Below are positions 50,957 through 60,533 of a stretch of DNA of 64,000 bases, in pieces (within the stretch, counting starts at the first letter, position 1; every line of letters starts with the position of its first letter). The translations under genes and the position numbers were made by a program. Under the pieces are notes generated by a model that saw nothing but the letters and a program-made list of their open reading frames with translations, did not search any database and had not been told where the DNA came from. This DNA is from Ascidia mentula. Lineage: Eukaryota > Chordata > Ascidiacea > Phlebobranchia > Ascidiidae. The DNA is taken from NCBI GenBank assembly GCA_947561715.1, contig OX387202.1, forward strand, positions 14,769,001 to 14,833,000. The letters are read 5' to 3'.

Positions 50957-53348
50957 TCATTCGTACGTGTTTCTCATTTGCTTGTTCAGCGAATTCATTT
51001 TCTTCTTTCTCAGTCTCTTTTCATGGGAGCGTTGAACCCTGTGTTTGAAGGAATGTTAAGGAATACAAAAAAACTTGAATAATTGGAATTTTGTGATAAC
51101 CAGTTTGTGAGTTTTGGCAATGTGAGTGAACATGAAAGTGGTGCACAATATGTTTTCAGTGCTAATCTTGCTGGAAGGCATTTTACAGTTGAAAGAGTTG
51201 TTCTTTTTGCATAAAGATTACAATCCGACGAGACTTCTTTAGGTTATCAACAGTTCAAGATATTTTTCATACATTTAAGACATATTACAAACCTAATTTA
51301 CCAATTAACAAATTAAATTTAAAAAAGTCAGTTTGGGACAAATAACTTTTAAATTCTGGGCAACTCCTTTATCTGCTTTAAGCACTTTGTGTGACAATAT
51401 TAGGAGATTGACAGGTTTAAAAGTTATGATTGTAAAGAAAGAATGTTTTTTTGTAAGCATTTATTTTGTTTATTTCGCAGTGCATTTATTTTTATTTGCA
51501 AATTTATATGAACAAAAGGCTGCTATGATACCCATAGATTTGTTGGTAGCAACGATATTTAGTTGCCTACGCTATCATGCAGAGGGTTTTTCATATCTAC
51601 AAAGGAATGCTTAGCCTTACTGTTCTATGGTTGGTTGAAAGGTTTCTTTTTCCTTTGGCGGCGTTTCTGCAAAGTGTATCATTTTCTTGATTTCGTCCAA
51701 GCAGGTTTTCACGTTGTTTAATTGGTATCGACTCTTATCACTGGAAACTATGAGTTCACCAGTTCGACTAATTCGTCTCCTGAACTGAAGTACAATAAAC
51801 ATAGATTGTAATTAAACAATTATGCCATAAAACAGTGGTCTGATGGCTGCCTTTATTGAATTAAGCACACTTGCAACAGGCAGAAACTTACAAGTTGTAA
51901 CTTGTAAGACCAAGAATAGAATCAAAACAGGTATATAATTTTATCGAAAAACTTGCAAAAAATACTCTTTTCAATTAAGCCCAAAATAATGGACAAAATT
52001 TCATGGCAAAATTATAACCTTGTGTCACCTACAAATTCCTTTAATGAAAACCAACACCAACAAGCATAATTTTACCAAATACATGAAAAAATGTAAGATA
52101 AATCCTACTTTTTCATGAAGCAATTCTTTTGTTGTGTCTGGTATCCAATCAGCTGTATCAACTTTGAACCGAATTTCAACTTTTGTGTCCGCTGATAAAA
52201 CATTTATCACGATTAACACAAGACCAATGCACGTTGTTACTTTCTTTGAATAAATACTGTTTTAAATTTTTACAAAACTTAATTATATCTATGATAACCA
52301 TGAACAATTTTAAACAAGATATTCTTAACGGCACTGTTCCCAAATGCACATTTATAAAACACAGCTTCACATTAAGCTACAAATTAGTTATACAAACATG
52401 TTATTGAAGTAACAAAGATATAGCTGAAAGTTCCATACTTTTGTTTACATGTTGACCGCCAGGTCCGGAACTTTTGCTGTACAATAGTTGAAGTTTTTCT
52501 GTTAGGAAACACTCGCAACGTTAAAACAAAAGAACAAGCTAAGTATTAAAGCCATGAATTTCCTTCCAAACAAAATTCATACTAATGTTGGGTATATATA
52601 CTAGATATAAAAAATACCCTCCTTGCACTTTTGTGAAATTGGCCAATAATCTGTGCAAAAACAATATGCTATTTGGCAGTATTAACAAAATACACATTTC
52701 TACATTCATTGCTGATTCTGTCGGGCATATTTATTGCTACAATATGGCTCTTCTGGCAAAAACAGTTGTGGGTGTCAACGTACAGTTGCAATGCAGCAGC
52801 TATACTCCAGATTGGAAAAAATGTTGAAACTTTTTCGAAAATTTACTAATAATCTGCACAATAAGAAGTAACTAATGCATTAAGATACGACAAACATTGA
52901 GATCAACCATGCATTGTCCGCGCAATTATTGATCGCCAAAAAAAAATCCTTATACAATAAACTTTCCAATCTGGGCTATCCTGTAGTAAAAAATAAGACA
53001 TACTTATTGGAACTTCTCCACTAAACCTCTTGATTTGTTTCTTTGCTTTGTTTTTTGTATCTTCCTTAAAACAGCAAAAGAGTAAAATTGTGAATAAAAT
53101 GTGTCTTCTTTATATGTCGTTGCCACAGGTGCTTTAATGAAATGTTCTAGAATATTTACCAGTTGCATGTTTTTTAACACAAATTGTACAACTAAATTAC
53201 AGCACATTAAACAAATACTTACAGAACTATTTGACATATTCTTGTAAAAATCAACGCTGTCAGGATACAAATTGTCGGAATGATAAACGCTTTTGTAGCC
53301 GTAACATCGCGCAACGCAGCGATTTAAATTGACCCGTAAGGCCAGCAT
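50957..53348 (-). CDS. MRPL58: Mitochondrial peptidyl-tRNA hydrolase ICT1 / mL62
   Basis: Exons in gene order: 53348-53223, 53064-53004, 52498-52439, 52191-52109, 51784-51621, 51038-50957, giving 191 residues (human 206). It shows the release-factor motif SSGPGGQHVNK with GGQ at 76-78, then a KVEIRFKVDTADWIP block, RTGELIVSSDKSRYQ and a basic C-terminal tail RSHEKRLRKKKMNSLNKQMR. In mammals the GGQ domain hydrolyses peptidyl-tRNA on stalled mitochondrial ribosomes, and the basic tail enters the empty mRNA channel. The tail here lies on a separate exon 583 bases downstream. Exon 5 has its own read-through stop (51617-51619) directly overlapping a GTAAGG donor, so intron retention would remove the tail. 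The start MLALRVNLNRCVARC looks like a mitochondrial presequence. A further in-frame Met at 53381 cannot be excluded. Confidence 0.92.
52807..52930. repeat. Dispersed repeat, copy 2 (partner at 44801-44925)
   Basis: See the partner copy for the shared blocks. This copy lies in MRPL58 intron 2. A shorter related stretch, CACTTTTGTGAAATTGGCC followed by AATAATCTGTGC, occurs at about 52626-52656, so a third partial copy may sit just upstream. Confidence 0.6.
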
Positions 53349-53916
53349 GATCGGATTTATACCTTCTTTAGTTTGAAGCAATTCTAGTACACGATGTTAT
53401 GACAAATTACGAAGAAACATTTACATACACGTTTGTGACTTCCACAACTGTCGCCCGTTGCGCATGAGCGATTATGTTTGTCGCATGAGCGGTTGCATTT
53501 AGGGGATTTTATATTCTAGTCCATTTCGATGGAACCGTTTTCCAACACAGGGTATGTTTGCAAAAACTTTTGCTTTTTGGATGAAAACCCCGATGAAGTC
53601 AAGCAGGCAAAATAAGGTTTACTTCGTGTATTTTGAATCACTTTGAGACAAAAACACAAAAAATCTACGCATGCACCAAAACAAGAAAAAACTCTGTCAA
53701 ACAACTTTTTAAAAGATATTTTTCACATCACAAATAAAGTTTTGTGTCACACGACCATGCACTTTCTTGTTATATTCTGAAAATATCGCATATATGAATA
53801 CATGCATTTCCCAGGATAAAAAATATGTTTAGAAAACAGGATTTGTTTGTTGCAAATTATTTTTGCACTAAAGGCATGCTTGTACTACGATGACAGACAG
53901 ACGAAAACAGCATATT
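53349..53916. other. Intergenic between MRPL58 and the 7TM gene
   Basis: This holds the MRPL58 5' flank and the 3' UTR of the 7TM gene. The only notable feature is a 28-codon plus-strand frame at 53529-53615 starting MEPFSNTGYVCKNF, which starts 180 bases upstream of the MRPL58 start and on the opposite strand. It has no recognised homologue. Confidence 0.45.
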
Positions 53917-54915
53917 TTAAAAAACTCTTTTAGTCTTGTTGGTTTTGAATTTGGTGAGTGTCCTCATTTTCCTCACATGCGCGTCGGAAGGTTGCACTTT
54001 TGCCTTCGTCGGCAGTAGAAAACGTCTCCGGTAATCTTTAAATGTGAGTAATGTGCAACAGTTGTTAAGCAACGTATTGTAGCCATGTACAATTGCGGGA
54101 AAAGATCCAGAAATCAGGGCCAGTTGCAAAATTGACATTGTGGCAACGATGATCACATCGCTGAGCACACAGACACTTGTAAATACACCGATTCGAATGA
54201 CGACTGCTCTCACCTCTGCGTTGTACTGTTTCAGATACACGAACGGAAACAGCGTCAGAGGAACAAGAATCAATTGGGAGAAGGCAAAACAGCCTAGGGA
54301 AACGCGTACAAGTGCTGTGGGTTCATGGTTATTTACATATTGACAACCCAACGAAGATGGTGCGCGTCGATAGAACAAGACGATCCCGATACAAATCAAA
54401 ACGCTTGCTGCGTTTGTACCGAAGATCAGAAACTGTACGAACCTAATGACCCTGAAGGTTTTGCGACCGTACCGGAAAGCGGTTCCGCTGTAGACGGTCC
54501 ACTGCCGAAACCAGAGCAACAAAACCACCAAGCTTCTGCTGATGCTAAAGCACACAAAGCCTATCTGAAACTGAATAAAACAAATTACGTTGTTCAACTT
54601 TTCCGAGTAAACCTCTGGGCCGAGACTTGAAACTGTTACCAGAAGAGTTAAAGTTGATAGGGTGCAGAAACGGTTGGTCCACAACAAACACTCCTTCTGG
54701 GATGTTGACAGATATGCGACTGAACAAACGCTCAGAAAGATACAACCAGCCATCAATGGGGGCCACAGGGCCATTTCGTAAGTCCGAAATAGAAATGGTA
54801 GCTTCGAAACGGTCTCTGTTTGGCTTCCAAATGGGTCTACTGTCGTGTTGTTCTGTATGCTTGCAAAGTTTAGTATTGGCAAAGTTGGCATTTTCCTGTA
54901 ACCTAAATCAAACAC
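53917..54915 (-). CDS. Intronless 7TM receptor-like protein
   Basis: This is the longest uninterrupted frame in the window, 332 codons. Seven hydrophobic segments can be placed, from WPPLMAGCIFLSVCSVAYLS through ICFIQFQIGFVCFSISRS and RVIRFVQFLIFGTNAAS to PAIVHGYNTLLNNCCTLLTF. A short N-terminus with an NNTT glycosylation site precedes them, and a basic Lys/Arg-rich tail follows. It looks like a G-protein-coupled receptor by topology, but it lacks a recognisable DRY after helix 3 and NPxxY in helix 7. I cannot assign a family or ligand. An acceptor-like TTTGATTTAG overlaps the first codons. The true start may therefore be the Met of MPTLPILNFASI, or an upstream exon may exist. Confidence 0.7.
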   Translation of the reverse strand: MFDLGYRKMPTLPILNFASIQNNTTVDPFGSQTETVSKLPFLFRTYEMALWPPLMAGCIFLSVCSVAYLSTSQKECLLWTNRFCTLSTLTLLVTVSSLGPEVYSEKLNNVICFIQFQIGFVCFSISRSLVVLLLWFRQWTVYSGTAFRYGRKTFRVIRFVQFLIFGTNAASVLICIGIVLFYRRAPSSLGCQYVNNHEPTALVRVSLGCFAFSQLILVPLTLFPFVYLKQYNAEVRAVVIRIGVFTSVCVLSDVIIVATMSILQLALISGSFPAIVHGYNTLLNNCCTLLTFKDYRRRFLLPTKAKVQPSDAHVRKMRTLTKFKTNKTKRVF

Positions 54916-55914
54916 TCAACCAAAATCAGATAGATCTATAATAGTCAGTATTCCTAACGGTAAAAAAATTACATGCGTAAATTTTAACATCCACCAAAGC
55001 TGCATTCAGTTTTATGCTGTATATCCCCTTAAACTATTGCTGCACTCCACGCAATAGGCTATTTATGCATTATCGTTCAACGGCATAATTATTTGCGCAA
55101 ATTTTATGATCTTATCAAAAACTATTGGAATACATAAATATTTCATTAATGTCAACCAAATATTGTTTTTCACTCATTTCGTCCCTCAATGTAAAAGCGA
55201 AAAACATGTGAATATTTAATACGAGATGTTTATTAGTATCAGAAAAATAATTATAACAACTCTGCCCATCTTCAGAAGGCAAAACGTGGATCGAAACGAA
55301 TTCGACAAGTTTTAGCATTGAAACGTTTGTAAAATATTCCTGTAGACCAAAGTATAAAACATTTTTTTACTCGCGTGATCATTTTGTTTTAAATTCGAAG
55401 CTGAGGGATTAAAGGGCATGTAGGCTTCGGGGCAGCGCAGTGCCAAAACCTCTGCTAATAAAGCACATGACCAGGTTATGTTACTTGCCGTTGTTCTTGT
55501 CCTGTGTCATGTAGCTGTGTTTCCAGACAGTCGAATTTAGAAACAAATTTGTGGTGCCTATTACGACTATTTTACGATCTCGCTTTAGCCATCTGCAGCA
55601 CGGTGCCCCCTTCGTCGTCATTTCCCAAAGAACGAGGCCACGCCCACTATCCACCCACTCATGTAGCCATACGGCTGAAGTTTGTCAACATTGGAACTAC
55701 GGTATTTCGAAATGCTATGTAAGCTGTTGTCAGGATCAAAGCGATGTTTGTTTATGGTTTTGTGTGGACGTTAATGCACTACATCTGTGTACCTAGGATC
55801 TGTGGTCTGATGAATCATTTGTTTTGAGCTCTGAAGTGGTGTTTGGAATTCTGGCCCCATTACAAATATGATAGTGCTGCTGTAGGTAAAACAACCAACG
55901 CAAAACGATTAAAA
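54916..55914. other. Divergent intergenic region between the 7TM gene and the kinase-like/KEN gene
   Basis: About 1 kb between two start codons that point away from each other. No coding similarity or repeat was seen. It should contain both promoters. A short GC-richer block lies around 55590-55690. Confidence 0.5.
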
Positions 55915-58900
55915 ATGGCAGCAGAATTTGAAGTTGTTTCTGATGTTAAAATAGAAGGACGTAATGGATCCCTAATACAGATGTGAGTTAACTGTGTGCT
56001 ACAGCTTTGTTGTATCTAATTGTGTATTTAGCATTCATTTTTTTTAGATACAAAAACGCCCAATGTATGGAGTATGCTGGAAAAATGATTGACCGATCCA
56101 TTTACCGAAACTACACAAATGAAATTGAAGTTTTAAAATTGATTGTTGGAGAATGCCCCAATGTTGTCAAGTTTTTTACTACCATTACGCCAAGGGGCAC
56201 AGTAAGTTGAAGAGATGAATTCTTACTTAAAATCGAATAACAAATTAAGCACACCAGAACATTAAATTACCAAAGCAATTATAAATGCTTTGTAGAATCC
56301 TAGTCCAGTGATTTTGATGGAGCTTTGTGATTGCAACCTTAAACAGGTATTGTTGAAAATACCCACCCCTTTTTTCGCAGTAATGATATATATTTGTTGT
56401 GCCTTTCAGTATGTGAAGAATGATTCTACATTTATTGCTCTGAATAATCGTACAATGCCCCCAATGCCCCCAATGCAGTATTTTGCTGATGCCAAAAAAA
56501 TTTCTTTGGCAAAACAGATGTGTGAGGCTTTGGAATTTCTACACAAGCAGAATATAAGTAAGCTTGGGTAATAAACCAATAAAACATAACATAAAACAGT
56601 ACTTCCCTCAGTTCATGGTGTCATTGCTCCAAAAAACATATTGCTAAAACGGCAAGGTGACATCACTGTTGTCAAAATATCAAGCTATGGATTTAGCAAA
56701 CATCTTCCTGAGAATGTGTCTGGAACTTTTTATTCGCTGGAGTGTGAAAAGGAAGGCTTCACTGCCCCTGAGTTTTCCACTTCGGAAAAAGTGGTAAGTT
56801 GGTATCACCATGTGCGAAATTTATTGCTTGATTTAATATTCATGTGTTTTGTACATAGAGAAAGTCTGTTGACATTTTTTCCCTTGGTCTGGTGCTATTT
56901 TATTTATTTTCTGATGGCAAACATGTGTTCGGGAAAGGTCCAACTAAGTGGCAACACAAAATTGACAATAAAAAGGATCCAAGTTTTTCTAATGTCCGTG
57001 AAAAAAGTGGTATGTGTTTGTTTAAATTGTAACGCAACATTAAATTTCCCTGGCTGATTTGATCAAAAAACTTTTTGTTTGTAAAGCCTGCTTTGAAAAG
57101 TACAAATTAACAAGGGAACAAGCAGTGTGTGCAGTAGATTTAATCAGGAAAATGGTGAGAAGTGATCATGCAAGTCGTTACAGCATACAAGAAGCTTTGC
57201 ACCATCCTGTTTTCTGGTCTGCAAAGAAAAAAATTAAATTTTATGAGGTTTGTTCATTTTCTTCTGATTCTGTAGCAAAAAACTTATTATTCTTGTGTGT
57301 TTGACAGGAGTTACATAAGTTCCTCAGCAATAATCAATCAAAGCATTTCGATGGATTAGATGAGTATAGGCAAGATTTACTAACCGAAGGTGGCAAGAGG
57401 AATTCCTTTTCGGTTTTATTGGCAAATTTGCCTTTTTCCATTGAAAATGCATATCCCAAAAGCGGTGCTAAAGAATGCAACAATGTCAAAAACCTCATAA
57501 GATTGATCAGAAATCTGGTGAGTGTGAATGAGACTGTAGCTGGGTGAATTGTTCACCCCAGTGTAAGTTACTTAGTTATAATTGGAAAAAAATCCATGTT
57601 TTGGGAAAAAAACACCATCTTTATTTCCCAAATTTTTACTTGTTTTTGATGTTTAGCTTTAGTAAATATAGCACAAAAATAAAAAACATGTGAAATAGTG
57701 CAAGCTGAGTTGTATTTTTTTGTTAATTTACCTGTTTTGACGTTACAACAGGCTCAACATGTAACTCACAAATCAACGCATATTGAGATAAAAAAGTGCC
57801 TTGGTGTCAATGTGGACGGGACGGCATATGATGCAGATGTTTTTCTGGAAAAGCTTACGTCAAACTACCCACAGTTGCTCGCCCACTTGTACGAATTTTT
57901 CAGGGATAAGAATATTCAAGGCAACTTCTATCCAAGGTGAAATATTGTTTCTATAAAGACCAATTGTCATGTTTTCACAAGATTTTGTACGAATGATATC
58001 CACAGTTGCTTTACTAACTCAAATGCACACAGTGCAGTAGTTAACAAACAAAAAGTGTATTCAAATATTTTTTTTACAGGCAGGTTGGAGACAACAGAGT
58101 GAGAACCCCAGTGGCATGTCAGTTCAGTTTTGTTTCATTTTTTACACCCCCTTTATTAAAAATATTCTATATTCCAATCAGCCCCACGACACCAGGTTCC
58201 AACAGAAAATACTCCAGTACCAGCTGTGGAATTACCTGATGAAGTCAAAGCATTTCTCAAGCAGCATCAGATTGAAGGTGAGTTTTAATAAGTGCATTGT
58301 TCTTGTAATTTGTTGCAGATTTCTGCAGATTTGCCAGGAACATCTGCATAATGTTGTAAACCAGTGGTTCTTAACCTTTTTATTCTCATTTCCTACTTTC
58401 AGTTTGAACGAAATCCTTGACCAATTTTTTTTTTCCAACTACTTTTGCGTATTTCGGTGCCAACTAGCCTACAACCCCACCATTTCCCCCAGGTTAAGAA
58501 CCACTATTTTACATGTAATCACCCTTTACATGTAAAATAGCCACTATTTTACATGTAATCACATCATTTTTATATGGATGGTTGGTGAGCAATTAATCCC
58601 TGATGCATTGTATTTGATTCAGAGGAAGACTTGTTCAAGTGTGACTTGGAAATTTTCCGATGTGGTGTGTCCGTTGTCAGCAGAAACGTGGATCTTCGAC
58701 TACCTTTGACAATATCTGGACCCAATTACTCACCGAACTCCAATCTACCTCACATTGAGATTCCAGGCAATAAACTGCTGCCAAATGTGCAAGGCATACT
58801 GGAGGACTTGAACCAAGGGCTTATACTATCGCGAAGCGGGTGTGATTTGGTTGCAAGGCGAGATGGGCTTACGAGAATATTTTGCCCTGAGAAAATGGAG

Positions 58901-59125
58901 CAAAATAAAGAAATCACATTTTTTTCCCTTGCTAGCGTTTTGGCCAATCCCGCATTTAAGGTGCCTGCACATAAATTTAAGTTTACCATTGGAACTGATC
59001 CTAGCAGAAAAGATTTGCCTGTGCCAGCATTTGAGGTTGTTCTAAAACCTTTAGTTGTAAGTAAGTTAAGCGAAATTGCTATCGCAAATGAATTGCACCA
59101 CTCGGATGTCCAAAAATCTGTGTAA
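55915..59125 (+). CDS. Kinase-like + KEN (RNase L/IRE1-type) + IRF-association-like domain fusion
   Basis: Twelve exons: 55915-55982, 56048-56201, 56296-56346, 56410-56557, 56612-56793, 56859-57009, 57087-57247, 57308-57517, 57752-57936, 58080-58117, 58182-58277, 58623-59125. All phases close on 648 residues. Residues about 20-290 are a kinase fold: Lys35 in YAGKMID, QMCEALEFLHKQN, and VDIFSLGLVLFY. The HRD motif reads HGV (142-144) and DFG reads SYG (165-167), so it is probably a pseudokinase. Residues about 290-437 match the KEN domain (HHPVFW, NLIRLIRNLAQH, YPQLLAHLYEFF), closest in feel to RNase L. After a linker, residues about 487-640 resemble the IRF association domain (DLEIF, LEDLNQGLILSRSGCDLVAR, ITFFSLASVL). 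No ankyrin repeats, lumenal domain, signal peptide or membrane segment is seen. An innate-immune RNase or regulator is inferred. Poly(A) signals lie at 59490 and 59560. Confidence 0.85.
58362..58565. mobile_element. hAT-like MITE plus adjacent palindromic repeat (intron 11 of the fusion gene)
   Basis: The element 58362-58506 starts CAGTGGTTCTTAACCTTTT and ends AGGTTAAGAACCACT, perfect inverted termini of about 15 bases. Directly after it, CCACTATTTTACATGTAATC occurs twice (58501-58520 and 58542-58561), with TTTACATGTAAAATAG between them forming a palindrome. It is non-coding. Confidence 0.75.
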
Positions 59126-60533
59126 TCTTATTTAAAAGGTTGATATTTTTATAAGTATATTCAAAGTAAAGCCTGTTTTATTGTACTTTCGCTACTGTTA
59201 GTCTGTATCCACAAAGTTCCTTTTATAAATTGTTGTAGAGTGTTTTGTATTTTAAACTATTTAATTGTAGGGCAAAATACCATGCAGTGACAATGTTGCC
59301 GGGATTGTTTCTTTGACTTTGCAGTAAACCAAGAAAGTTTTGTGCAATTTATTAGTTTGGTGAAAAATCTTGTGCTCCGCTTCATAAATTTGTAGAAACT
59401 ATATGAAGCGTGTTTTAATCTGTCACATGATAATTATCACTGTTGTAGTCAAGGTTTCTCAATTGTGTCACTTTTATGCCATAAACAGAAATAAAAAAGT
59501 ATTTACTATGGTTTGCAATCGCAGAATGTTATGTGAAGAAGTTTTAAAAAACGTACAACAATAAATGTTTCAAAAAATACAAGTTGAACAAGTTAAAAAA
59601 TCTTTTGTGACCTTGGATAACAAACTACAATAGCTGTTTACTGTGTTCCACCTGTAATATTTAAAACTGACAAAATACAGGGCACCTGACATATGTCTTC
59701 ACTGATGTACAATGAAAACAAGTGCTCCACAAACATAGGTTGTTAAAACAAGTGCTCTACTTTATTTAAAATGTACGATTGCAAGTGCTCCGCAAACATA
59801 CCGGAAGTGTCACACATAGGTTTTGACAATGATAAGCAGTGGACAGGATTGCCAAGTTAGGAAGTCTTACGCTTTCACAATGCGAAACATCACTGCATAA
59901 GCTAAACGAAGAAAGAAGTACATTGCAAAAGGCAGTGCCATGTTTGGGAATAATGTTCAGAATGCTGTTAAAACAGTGATTATAAAAAGCATGGTTGGCA
60001 GTTAACCCTGAGACTTCATCGCTTTAAAGCAAAACTTTTATACACATTCACTGAAGTCGGTAAAATTTTTTTTCAGCAGTTAAACATTTAGCATTTATTC
60101 AAAAAACAGTCAAACATTTAGTATTTACTCTAATAAAAAAACAATTACTTTCTACATAATTGTTTGGGACTTTTACATCTTTTGTAAAACCAGAGAAGGT
60201 AAAATCCTTAAAATAGGGTTAAAATAGTCTTCCAAAAAAATCAAATGATGGATAACTTGCAACATAAAAGATAGGATGTTTTGCATAATCTTGATTTAAA
60301 GAATTAAAAGAACATTATTTCAACAGTTTTGCTGATATAAAAAACAAAACCAGCATTAAACAACAAAAAAGTGCAATACACACAGAAGTAAAATCAGACC
60401 ACCCCAAAATAGTTGTTCGATATGCACTAGTCCAAAGAAATACTGTACATACACATTGCAATAGCATGCTAGCACTAACATGTTTCGAAACAGAAATAAG
60501 AGATTACATTGCAATGGCTGCGGCAGCTGTAAA
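59126..60533. other. Convergent 3' region
   Basis: This is the 3' UTR of the fusion gene, with AATAAA at 59490-59495 and 59560-59565, followed by the 3' UTR of the nucleotidase gene, with a minus-strand AATAAA at 60094-60099. Near 59718-59800 a short CAAGTGCTCC(A/G)CAAACATA word is repeated. Nothing else is seen. Confidence 0.55.

Noticed and set aside
53516-53704. 62-codon minus-strand Cys-rich frame
   Set aside because: It lies past the stop codon of the 7TM gene with no acceptor in phase and no homologue. Treated as 3' UTR.
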